A stretch of DNA of 6,363 bases from assembly GCA_021838585.1 (NCBI GenBank), contig JAKCDE010000051.1, forward strand, positions 1 through 6,363, read 5' to 3'. Positions 1 to 5,275 of the stretch are shown in pieces. The DNA is from Nitrospirota bacterium. Its GTDB lineage: Bacteria; Nitrospirota_A; Leptospirillia; Leptospirillales; Leptospirillaceae. Within the stretch, counting starts at the first letter, position 1, and each line of letters opens with the position of its first letter. A program made the position numbers and the translations under genes. Below the pieces are notes generated by a model. The model was not told the origin of the DNA. It worked only from the letters and a program-made list of their open reading frames with translations, and made no database searches.

Positions 1-656
1 GGGACAGCCTCACAAAATCGGGAGACGAGCTCCTGCCCGGCCCCCTCCTCCGAGAGGTCGAACCCGCTGGCAAAAAGGTGGCAGGAGTCAAGACAGAGTC
101 CCGTCTGTTGAGGCCGGCCGATGGCGATGTAGATCTCCGTCATTTCTTCAGGAGTCGCCCCCAGCATGCTTCCTGCGCCCGCGGTGTTTTCCAGCAGAAG
201 GGGGGGAGCTTCTCCGGGGACCCGGTCCAGGACCTCCCGGATGCGGGACGCGGCTCTGAGAACCGCCTTGGAGCGATCTCCTCCCCGGGCGGATCCCGGA
301 TGGAGAACGAGGCCCTTCGCCCCCAACAGACGGGCGGTGGAGAGCTCCTTCTCCAAGGTCTCCACGGACTTTCGGGCAATGTCGCCGTCTTCCGAGGCCA
401 TGTTGATCAGATAGCTCGCATGGATAAAAACATCCGAAAAAGAGGCGCGGGAACGGGCTCCGAAATAGGCCTCGAGAAGAGGCTCCTCAGGAGGGGAAAA
501 CTCCCAGCTCCGGGAGGAGTGGGAAAAGATCTGGACCGTTCCGCAGGCCAAGGCCTCACCCCGAGCGAAGATGCGGTCGAGGCCTCCGGCGGTCGAGACA
601 TGAAGGCCGAACCGGGGGGCTCCCCCGGTCCGGCCGGATGTTGACGCTTTGGTCAA
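1..656 (-). CDS. nfo: Endonuclease IV (AP endonuclease), 3' end cut by window edge
   Basis: Class II AP endonuclease of the Nfo/Apn1 family (TIM barrel, three Zn ions). It cleaves the backbone 5' of abasic sites in base excision repair and also processes oxidised bases and 3' blocks. I translated this frame by hand; 218 codons are visible and the gene continues past base 1. Family signatures appear in order: HVSTAGG near residues 19-25, HASYLIN (His79), LHPGS (His119), LENTAG (Glu156) and CLDSCH (Asp190, His193). Their spacing matches E. coli Nfo metal ligands H69, H109, E145, D179 and H182 almost exactly. The remaining ligands would lie off the left edge. No in-frame ATG exists before residue 86. 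I chose TTG at 654-656 because TGAGGA sits just upstream with a 5-nt spacer after GAGG. It follows the Spy-like gene by 7 nt, so the two are probably co-transcribed. Identity is very secure; the exact start is less so. Confidence 0.93.
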   Translation of the reverse strand, partial: MTKASTSGRTGGAPRFGLHVSTAGGLDRIFARGEALACGTVQIFSHSSRSWEFSPPEEPLLEAYFGARSRASFSDVFIHASYLINMASEDGDIARKSVETLEKELSTARLLGAKGLVLHPGSARGGDRSKAVLRAASRIREVLDRVPGEAPPLLLENTAGAGSMLGATPEEMTEIYIAIGRPQQTGLCLDSCHLFASGFDLSEEGAGQELVSRFCEAV

Positions 657-660
657 GAAA

Positions 661-666
661 TCCTCA
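661..666 (-). promoter_or_regulatory. Ribosome binding site of nfo, overlapping the upstream stop codon
   Basis: On the minus strand the TGA stop of the Spy-like gene is part of TGAGGA, and its GAGG core lies 5 nt before the TTG at 654-656. This is the main support for a TTG start for nfo and implies translational coupling with the gene before it. Confidence 0.55.
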
Positions 667-1161
667 CATGCCAGGATGGTGATACGGAGGATGATGTCCC
701 ATCATTCCCCCCATCATCCCGTGATGCATCATCATCATTTCACGCCAGAGCTTTTTGGCCTTGGCAAACTGCTCGTCCGTCAGAACCTTGTGGGCCCCGG
801 CCACCATCGTCACAAAGGCCCGCATGATTTTCTTCTTGTGAGCCAGAACCTTGTCCATGTTCTGGTGAACCTTGTTCACGTCAACATTGTGCCGCATCAT
901 GAGAGACATCGTCTCCATGTGAAGAACGTGAATCCGGGCCTTTTCCATGATCTTCGTCTTCATGAAGGCCATCTTGAGGGCCATGAGCTTCTTTGTCTGG
1001 TCGGAAGAGAGACCAAGCCGATCCTGGTTCATCAGATAGAACCCGATGGGACCCATCGGACCATGGTGCATCATGTTGGCCCGGGCCGTCGCAGGCTGTG
1101 CAACTTGGGAGACCAGGAAGAGAACTCCGGCCAAAAGCCAGGCGAGACGTTTTGTTGTCAT
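664..1161 (-). CDS. Periplasmic Spy/CpxP-like (LTxxQ) Met/His-rich protein
   Basis: Small exported helical protein, 165 aa, of the Spy/CpxP/ZraP type. These periplasmic proteins act as chaperones or metal-responsive stress proteins. Residues 1-28 form a signal peptide: basic MTTKR, a hydrophobic core at 6-20, and an Ala-Arg-Ala cleavage site before Asn29. Two LTxxQ-type motifs are present, LSSDQ at 51-55 and LTDEQ at 127-131, spaced as in the family. The predicted mature part (137 residues) holds about 24 Met and 14 His. They cluster at the N-terminus (MMHHGPM) and in the C-terminal tail from residue 142 (Met4, HHGMMGGMMGHH, HHPGM), which looks like a Cu(I), Ag or Zn binding tail. Start: ATG with AAGGAGG at 1167-1173, 5 nt away. 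It is the first gene of a probable unit with nfo. Binding of a particular metal is inferred from composition only; a purely chaperone role is possible. Confidence 0.85.
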   Translation of the reverse strand: MTTKRLAWLLAGVLFLVSQVAQPATARANMMHHGPMGPIGFYLMNQDRLGLSSDQTKKLMALKMAFMKTKIMEKARIHVLHMETMSLMMRHNVDVNKVHQNMDKVLAHKKKIMRAFVTMVAGAHKVLTDEQFAKAKKLWREMMMMHHGMMGGMMGHHPPYHHPGM

Positions 1162-1183
1162 GGGAACCTCCTTGGAGAAGTGG

Positions 1184-1203
1184 GTCCGGATGAGTTTCCG
1201 GAC
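1184..1203 (-). promoter_or_regulatory. Perfect 7-bp-stem hairpin in the leader of the Spy-like gene
   Basis: On the minus strand GTCCGGA, a 6-nt loop AACTCA, then TCCGGAC, a perfect inverted repeat. It lies between the predicted transcription start and the Shine-Dalgarno at 1167-1173, so it would form in the 5' UTR about 10 nt before the SD. There is no T-run after it, so it is not an intrinsic terminator. It could stabilise the mRNA, affect translation or be a protein-binding site. The structure is seen; the function is unknown. Confidence 0.45.
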
Positions 1204-1214
1204 AGGGTGACCCT
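1204..1214 (-). promoter_or_regulatory. 11-bp palindrome at the predicted transcription start of the Spy-like gene
   Basis: AGGGT-C-ACCCT (minus strand) is a perfect 5-bp inverted repeat around one central base, directly next to the hairpin at 1184-1203 and 6 bp downstream of the candidate -10 box. Its place near +1 would suit a repressor operator. I do not recognise the motif, and a short palindrome can occur by chance. Confidence 0.3.
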
Positions 1215-1220
1215 TTCTTT

Positions 1221-1250
1221 ATTTTATCCTTGTTTGGGACCCCTTGAAAA
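1221..1250 (-). promoter_or_regulatory. Candidate sigma70 promoter for the Spy-like gene and nfo
   Basis: On the minus strand, TTTTCA (1245-1250) as -35, an 18-bp spacer, and TAAAAT (1221-1226) as -10, one mismatch from TATAAT. It lies in the A/T-rich part of the 123-nt gap after the kinase stop, and the predicted start of transcription falls around 1214. The rest of this gap (1251-1284) is GC-rich and shows no convincing terminator for the upstream kinase gene. Confidence 0.45.
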
Positions 1251-1284
1251 GGACGGCCAGCCACCGCCACCGGGAGGGACTCTG

Positions 1285-2637
1285 TCAAAGGGAAGAGGAA
1301 GGGAGACTGCGGGAAGGCAGGTGCAGGGACACAGTGGTCCCCTTCCCCAGGGCACTCTTGACGGCGACCCGGCCGGAGAGGAGTGTCATGACATGGCGAA
1401 CGATCGAAAGCCCCAGCCCTGTTCCCGGAACGGCGGGGCTTCGGGAGCGGTCGACCCGATAGAATCTTTCAAAGATGCGGGGGAGCTCCTCCTCGGGAAT
1501 TCCCATTCCGCGATCCTCCACCTCGATCTGGACTCCCGACTCACCCATCGTGGCACCAAGTCGGAGAGAGGAGCCCGGAGAGGAATACTTGATGGCATTG
1601 TCAAGAAGATTGACCAGCACAAGATGGAGGAGGGATTCGTCGGAGACAAAGGTGAAGGGTCTTGAAAAATCCGTCTCGAGGCGCATCTCCTTTTGGGAGA
1701 GACGATCAGAAAACTCTTCCCGAAGACGGTCGGAGAGCGATCCCAGCTCAATCGGGGCCAGACGAAGGTCCACCGTCCCCGATTCGAGGCGGGAGAGCTC
1801 AAGGAGGTCGTTGACAAGTCGGGAGAGGCGATCGGCGGAGGTGGAGATGATCCCCAAAAAACTCTTGGCAAGCTCCGGATCGGCGAGCGCTCCATCGCTC
1901 AGCGCCTCGGCATAGCCCCGGATCGAGGTCAGGGGGGTCCTGATCTCATGGGAGACGTTGGCGACGAAGTCCTTTCGGATTCTCTCCAGCCCCCGAATCG
2001 TGGTCATGTCGTAAAAGAGAAAGATCCCGTAGCTCTTCCCGGAGCCGTCCCGGGGTTCCGAAATCGTTGCCACCACATTCAGGACCTTGGCGGCTCCGCG
2101 ACTTCGATAACCCAGCTCCCGCATGACCCGGTTTTTGGTCCGAAAGACCTCCTCCACGAGCTGGTGGATCGCCGTCTCCCGAACCACGATCCCCAGGCGG
2201 TTCCCCACCGCCTCGCTGGCCGGAATGGCCAGAATACGCTCGAAGGCCGGATTCACCATGAGGATCTGGGAGTTCGACGCAGTGACCACCACGCCCTCCA
2301 CCATATTCTCAAAGACCCCTTCGAAGCGGCTCGCGACTTCGGCAAGGCGCCCTGAGGTCTCGTGCTTTTCCTTAAGGAGTCGGATGAGACCCGAAAGCAT
2401 GGGATCGAAGAGATCGTCAAAGAAGCCCTGGGCCGCGATCGTCAGGGGGTTTTTCAGCGCCGCATCCGCCTGACGCGCCACAATCCGGTAGATCAGGCGG
2501 ACCAGAAGATACAGAAAGAGAAAAAGCCCGGCAAAGAGAATCAGGCGGGCCATTCCGTGGCCCACCAGGAGCATGAAGACCCCGCCGGCAACAAAGGCGC
2601 CTCCGCCGAGGAGGAAGACGAAGGCGCGAAAGCTCAT
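1285..2637 (-). CDS. PhoR-type PAS sensor histidine kinase
   Basis: Membrane-bound two-component sensor kinase, 450 aa, near E. coli PhoR in size and plan. Two hydrophobic helices (about 5-26 and 31-53) are joined by only a few residues, so there is practically no periplasmic domain. A cytoplasmic linker (54-102) precedes a PAS domain (about 103-215). The HisKA H-box FVANVSHEIRTPL carries the phospho-acceptor His230. The HATPase domain shows the N-box NLLDNAIKYS (Asn343, Asn347), G1 DRGMGIP (Asp375) and G2 GTGLGL (405-410). All catalytic motifs are intact. Its ATG overlaps the TGA of the response regulator (ATGA at 2634-2637), and a purine-rich GGAAGGG lies just before, so the two are translated as a coupled pair. 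PhoR itself senses phosphate through PstSCAB/PhoU, and none of these genes is in the window. Phosphate control is therefore only a family-based guess; a WalK/ResE-like role is possible. Confidence 0.9.
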   Translation of the reverse strand: MSFRAFVFLLGGGAFVAGGVFMLLVGHGMARLILFAGLFLFLYLLVRLIYRIVARQADAALKNPLTIAAQGFFDDLFDPMLSGLIRLLKEKHETSGRLAEVASRFEGVFENMVEGVVVTASNSQILMVNPAFERILAIPASEAVGNRLGIVVRETAIHQLVEEVFRTKNRVMRELGYRSRGAAKVLNVVATISEPRDGSGKSYGIFLFYDMTTIRGLERIRKDFVANVSHEIRTPLTSIRGYAEALSDGALADPELAKSFLGIISTSADRLSRLVNDLLELSRLESGTVDLRLAPIELGSLSDRLREEFSDRLSQKEMRLETDFSRPFTFVSDESLLHLVLVNLLDNAIKYSSPGSSLRLGATMGESGVQIEVEDRGMGIPEEELPRIFERFYRVDRSRSPAVPGTGLGLSIVRHVMTLLSGRVAVKSALGKGTTVSLHLPSRSLPSSSL

Positions 2638-3332
2638 GGACCGCCCTTCCCCTCTTCCCGAAAGCGATAGCCAATCTGCTTGACCGTCTCGACCCAGGCG
2701 GCCGACTCCCCCATCTTTTTCCGAAGGCGACGGATGTGGACATCCACGGTCCGGTCCGTCCCCTCGTAGTCGTCGCCCCAGACCGTATTGAGGAGGGTCT
2801 CCCGATCGAGGACGCGGCCGGCCACCCGCATGAGGGCGACCAGGAGGTCGAACTCCTTGGCCGTCAGCGGCGCCGGAACCCCTTCAAATGTGGCCTCATG
2901 GCGACCGATGTCGATGGTGACAGGACCGATCGACATCCGCTCCGACAGGCGCTGCTGGGTTTCCCGGCGGCGAAGGACCGCCTTGACCCGGGCGACCATC
3001 TCCTTGGGATGAAAGGGTTTGACGATATAGTCGTCGGCCCCCATCTCAAGACCGACCACCCGGTCGGTCTCTTCCCCCTTGGCCGTCACGATCACCACCG
3101 GCGTGGCCGAAATTGCCGGATCCTGCTTGATGAGACGGTTGACGGTCAGTCCGTCGATTCCGGGAAGCATGAGATCAAGGAGGATGGCATCGGGCTTGAG
3201 GCGACGAGCAAGAGAGAGGCCCGCCGTCCCGTCGGACACATGCTCGCACTCAAAGCCCTCCATCTTGAGGTAGTGCTGGATCAGGCCGGCAATATCGGGG
3301 TCGTCCTCGATCATCAGGATCTTTTTGGCCAT
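2634..3332 (-). CDS. PhoB/OmpR-family DNA-binding response regulator
   Basis: Cytoplasmic transcription factor, 232 aa (E. coli PhoB has 229). The receiver domain (about 3-120) has the acidic pair Asp10/Asp11, phospho-acceptor Asp53 in LLDLMLPG, Thr83 in VIVTAKG and Lys105 in YIVKPF. A winged-helix DNA-binding domain (about 135-227) includes LTAKEFDLL, the recognition helix around TVDVHIRRLRKK and the C-terminal hairpin IGYRF. I start it at ATG 3330-3332, giving MAKKILMIEDD, which matches the family. A GGAG lies 10 nt upstream, a rather long spacing. A longer open frame back to a TTG at 3395 adds 21 residues with no receiver homology and would start upstream of the predicted transcript start. 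It is the first gene of the pair with the kinase, which should phosphorylate Asp53. Target genes cannot be read from this window. Confidence 0.91.
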   Translation of the reverse strand: MAKKILMIEDDPDIAGLIQHYLKMEGFECEHVSDGTAGLSLARRLKPDAILLDLMLPGIDGLTVNRLIKQDPAISATPVVIVTAKGEETDRVVGLEMGADDYIVKPFHPKEMVARVKAVLRRRETQQRLSERMSIGPVTIDIGRHEATFEGVPAPLTAKEFDLLVALMRVAGRVLDRETLLNTVWGDDYEGTDRTVDVHIRRLRKKMGESAAWVETVKQIGYRFREEGKGGP

Positions 3333-3374
3333 ATTATGCAGTCTCCAGGGCAAAGGGCCGCGACAGTCCTTCAA

Positions 3375-3403
3375 AGGATAGGAAAGATGAGACAAAAAAT
3401 CAA
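3375..3403 (-). promoter_or_regulatory. Candidate sigma70 promoter for the two-component pair
   Basis: On the minus strand, TTGATT (3398-3403), a 17-bp spacer rich in T, then TATCCT (3375-3380). It sits in the only A/T-rich part of the 141-nt gap between the JAMM protease stop and the regulator ATG, and would give a leader of about 35 nt. Upstream, 3404-3473 shows no clear intrinsic terminator for the sulfur-carrier operon, so some read-through is possible. I looked for a paired Pho box and found only an isolated CTGTC near 3364. Confidence 0.45.
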
Positions 3404-3473
3404 TTAAGAAAAGAACTTCATTCAGCGGGAGCGGGGAAAGGTCGCAGGATTCCTCGAAGCGGGAAGGAAGATG

Positions 3474-3902
3474 CTAGGAGATCGTATCGGAGACGGTCCG
3501 AAGGGGAAGCTCCCGGGCCCGGCCGTCCTCGACCACGAATCCCCGGACCACCGGCGGCTCCTTTTCGAGGCCGACGATAATCATGTAGGCCTCCGGGTAG
3601 AAGGCCTGGCGGATATCGGTGGGAGAAGGGGCCGGTTCGGAGAGGGGGTGGGAATGAAAGATGGCGAAGAGTGACCAACCTTCACGGCGAATCCTTTTCA
3701 TCGCATCGAACTGCTCCCGGGTCTCCATCTGATAGCGGACCGGAGAATGGAGGCTGTTGGCAACGGGCAGAACCTCCACCGCTCGTCCGGAGCCATCGGC
3801 CGCCACAAGCCCACAGGCCTCTTCCGGCCGAAGGCTCCGGCAGTGGTCGACGATTTTCCGGAAGATCTCCTGAGGAAGGAGGATCTCCTCCCCGTCCCGC
3901 AT
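3474..3902 (-). CDS. JAMM/MPN+ metalloprotease (Mec+/HcyD/QbsD type)
   Basis: Small Zn-dependent isopeptidase-like protease, 142 aa, of the JAB1/MPN/Mov34 family. Bacterial stand-alone members trim C-terminal residues from ThiS/MoaD-like sulfur carriers (QbsD, HcyD) or release cysteine from CysO-Cys (Mec+). The full JAMM signature is present: Glu28 in PEEACGLV, then His83-x-His85-P, Ser93 and Asp96, i.e. H-x-H-x7-S-x-x-D. I start it at ATG 3900-3902, which shares one base with the TGA of the E1 gene (TGATG), and the domain begins right after it. A start at 3974 would add 24 residues that merely overlap the E1 gene. The SD is weak (AGGTG, 11 nt away), so reinitiation after the E1 stop is likely. 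Its probable substrate is the carrier encoded at 4972-5253, which has two residues after its diglycine. It is the last gene of the operon. The family is certain; the substrate is inferred. Confidence 0.88.
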   Translation of the reverse strand: MRDGEEILLPQEIFRKIVDHCRSLRPEEACGLVAADGSGRAVEVLPVANSLHSPVRYQMETREQFDAMKRIRREGWSLFAIFHSHPLSEPAPSPTDIRQAFYPEAYMIIVGLEKEPPVVRGFVVEDGRARELPLRTVSDTIS

Positions 3903-4714
3903 CAGGAGGCCGGCACCTGGCAGACCCACTCCGAAGATCCTGAGACGGTCGTAATGGTGGGGGAGGAGCCGCAAAGGGCGCAGTGGGGATCCTTGGGAAC
4001 CTTGAGTTTGCGGAAGGTCATGGAAAGGGCATCATAGAGAAGCAGGCGGCCGGTCAGGAGCTCCCCCACTCCCAGGATCTTCTTCACCACCTCTGCGGCC
4101 TGGAGGGTTCCGATGGTTCCGGCAAGAACCCCCAGAACACCGGCTTCGGAACACGAGGGGACAAGGCCCGGGGGGGGAGCCTCGGGGTAGAGGCATCGAT
4201 AGCAGGGGGCGGAGGTATGCCCTTCAAGAACCGTGACCTGCCCTTCAAAGCGGAGGATCGAGCCCGACACCAGGGTCTTCTTCAGAAAGAAGGCAGCATC
4301 GTTCACAATATAGCGGGTTCCAAAATTATCGGAGCCGTCGACAATCACATCGTAGTCGGAGAAGAGCTCCATCGCGTTTTCTGCCGTAAGCCGGTCCTGA
4401 ATCGGAATCACCCGGACATCCGGGTTCATCCGGGTGAGGGTCTTTTGTCCCGAGAGGACCTTGGGGATGCCGACCGTCGCCTGGGAGTGCATGATCTGAC
4501 GCTGGAGGTTCGAGACATCGACGACATCCATGTCGATCAGGCCGATGGTTCCGACGCCGGCGGCGGCCAGATACATGGCCACAGGGCTCCCGAGCCCTCC
4601 GGCGCCGATCACGAGAACCCGGGCGGCAAGAAGCTTTTCCTGCCCCTTTCCCCCGACCTCCTTCAGGATGATGTGGCGGCTGTAGCGCTGGATCTGATCT
4701 TCACGAAATGCCAT
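3902..4714 (-). CDS. MoeB/ThiF/HesA-family E1-like adenylyltransferase
   Basis: ATP-dependent enzyme, 270 aa, that adenylates the C-terminal glycine of a ubiquitin-fold sulfur carrier so that a thiocarboxylate can form. Visible features: N-terminal RYSRHIIL; the nucleotide loop GAGGLGS (37-43); Asp61 and Asp63 in the D-x-D-x-V-x-x-SNLQRQ segment with Arg72; Lys85; the DGSDN motif with Asp129; a Zn site made of CYRC (171, 174) and CALC (245, 248); and Cys188 in PSCSEAGVLG, at the position of the conserved MoeB/ThiF cysteine. It has no C-terminal rhodanese domain, unlike MOCS3/Uba4-type proteins, so sulfur must come from another protein or from sulfide. AAGGAG lies 6 nt before the ATG. In sequence it is MoeB-like, but no molybdopterin gene is nearby. 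Its partners here are the CysO-like carrier and the JAMM protease, so a HcyF-like or CysO-activating role fits better than molybdenum cofactor synthesis. Confidence 0.9.
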   Translation of the reverse strand: MAFREDQIQRYSRHIILKEVGGKGQEKLLAARVLVIGAGGLGSPVAMYLAAAGVGTIGLIDMDVVDVSNLQRQIMHSQATVGIPKVLSGQKTLTRMNPDVRVIPIQDRLTAENAMELFSDYDVIVDGSDNFGTRYIVNDAAFFLKKTLVSGSILRFEGQVTVLEGHTSAPCYRCLYPEAPPPGLVPSCSEAGVLGVLAGTIGTLQAAEVVKKILGVGELLTGRLLLYDALSMTFRKLKVPKDPHCALCGSSPTITTVSGSSEWVCQVPAS

Positions 4715-4732
4715 GGGAATCTCCTTGGAATC

Positions 4733-4975
4733 CTATCCCTCGAGAATGCTCTTTTCAATGGGAGCGACAACGATCCCGCGGTCTCGCAAATAGGCGACGG
4801 TGCGCTCGAGGTCGGGAAGCTCTCCGTCCATCTCAAGCTCCATCCAGCCACTGTCATCGGAGATATCGGCCCGACGAATGTTGACGACCACAGGAAAATT
4901 CTTGCAGATCTCGTAGACAATGGGCTCCCTCACCCGCTCCTCGGGAAAGGTCAGGTGGAGGCGCATCTGTGTCAT
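4733..4975 (-). CDS. Stand-alone NIL-domain protein
   Basis: Small cytosolic protein of 80 aa that is essentially a single NIL domain. This ferredoxin-like alpha/beta fold is best known as the C-terminal methionine-sensing domain of the MetN ABC-transporter ATPase, and it also occurs in proteins tied to homocysteine synthesis. It begins with the strand MRLHLTFP, then the helix PIVYEICKNFPVVVNI, the turn SGWMELEMDG typical of NIL, and the helix DLERTVAYLRDRGIVV ending in a last strand. There are no Cys pairs, so it is not a ferredoxin fusion. Its ATG overlaps the TGA of the carrier gene (ATGA at 4972-4975), and its SD is the GGAGG inside the carrier's Gly-Gly codons. The next gene follows after 18 nt. 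Function is not known. In this operon it could sense methionine or a related amino acid, or act as a partner of the carrier/E1 pair. Family call is secure; role is a guess. Confidence 0.82.
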   Translation of the reverse strand: MTQMRLHLTFPEERVREPIVYEICKNFPVVVNIRRADISDDSGWMELEMDGELPDLERTVAYLRDRGIVVAPIEKSILEG

Positions 4976-5253
4976 CGGGAGCCTCCGGCGATGGCCGGGA
5001 TGATGGAGACCTCGTCGCCGGCCTTGACCGTCGTATCGAGCCCTTCGGCAAAGCGGATGTCCTCTTCGTTGAGGTAGATGTTGATAAACCGGCGAAGCTC
5101 TCCCGACTCGTCGGTCAGGCGCTCCCGGATGCCGGGATAGTGGCTCTCGAGTCCGTCGAGGATCTCTCGAACCGTCTTCCCCTCCTCCCGAACCTCGCCC
5201 TGGTTTCCGGTGAGCTTCCTCAGGGGCGTCGGAATGCGTACGACAACGGACAT
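4972..5253 (-). CDS. CysO/MoaD/ThiS-family sulfur-carrier protein with GG-Ser-Arg tail
   Basis: Ubiquitin-fold (beta-grasp) sulfur carrier, 93 aa. When its C-terminal Gly is turned into a thiocarboxylate by an E1-like enzyme, it delivers sulfide to a biosynthetic enzyme. The sequence has the family pattern: an N-terminal strand VVVRIPTPLRKLT, the TVREILDGL helix, RFINIYLNEEDIRF, the GLDTTVKAGDEV loop and the end IIPAIAGG. The region from RFINIY to the diglycine looks closest to CysO-type carriers. The diglycine is at 90-91, followed by Ser92 and Arg93 before TGA, so the translated form cannot be adenylated until two residues are removed. The JAMM protease at 3474-3902 is the obvious processor. 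Start ATG has AAAGGA 5 nt upstream; the gene follows thrC by 22 nt. Ordinary molybdopterin or thiamine service is less likely, because moaE and thiG are absent here and the JAMM gene is present. Confidence 0.88.
   Translation of the reverse strand: MSVVVRIPTPLRKLTGNQGEVREEGKTVREILDGLESHYPGIRERLTDESGELRRFINIYLNEEDIRFAEGLDTTVKAGDEVSIIPAIAGGSR
4982..4986 (-). promoter_or_regulatory. Shine-Dalgarno of the NIL gene embedded in the carrier's Gly-Gly codons
   Basis: The minus-strand codons GGA GGC for Gly90-Gly91 of the sulfur carrier contain GGAGG, which lies exactly 6 nt before the ATG of the NIL gene at 4975. The same bases thus serve as essential protein sequence and as a strong ribosome binding site. 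This supports both the NIL start and coupled translation. Confidence 0.7.
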
Positions 5254-5275
5254 GGAATTCCTTTCTTTTATGCGG

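Noticed and set aside
78..644. 188-codon open frame on the plus strand
   Set aside because: It is antisense to nfo, whose metal-ligand motifs and spacing on the minus strand are unmistakable.
1251..1284. Terminator after the kinase gene
   Set aside because: The GC-rich stretch has repeated GGTGGC units but no clean stem-loop followed by T residues.
649..1665. 338-codon open frame on the plus strand
   Set aside because: It is antisense to the Spy-like gene and the kinase gene, runs across their intergenic gap, and its His-rich start is the mirror of the Met/His codons (CAT/ATG) of the Spy-like gene. No domain is recognisable.
3333..3395. Upstream TTG start for the response regulator at 3395
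   Set aside because: The extra 21 residues precede the receiver domain without homology and overlap the candidate promoter; ATG at 3332 gives the normal PhoB length.
3333..3473. Pho box or intrinsic terminator in the gap before the response regulator
   Set aside because: Only a single isolated CTGTC is present without its repeat, and no GC-rich hairpin followed by a T-run could be found; the T-rich part belongs to the candidate promoter.
3903..3974. Upstream start for the JAMM protease at 3974
   Set aside because: It would add 24 residues lying wholly inside the E1 coding region without family similarity; the ATG at 3902 fits the domain boundary and the TGATG junction.
3983..5077. 364-codon open frame on the plus strand
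   Set aside because: It is antisense to the E1, NIL and carrier genes, all of which have clear family motifs on the minus strand. Long shadow frames are expected at this GC content.
3902..5253. Molybdopterin synthase module (moaD-moeB)
   Set aside because: Names from sequence similarity alone would suggest it, but no moaE, moaA/C or other cofactor gene is here, the carrier lacks a free GG end and a JAMM protease is present.
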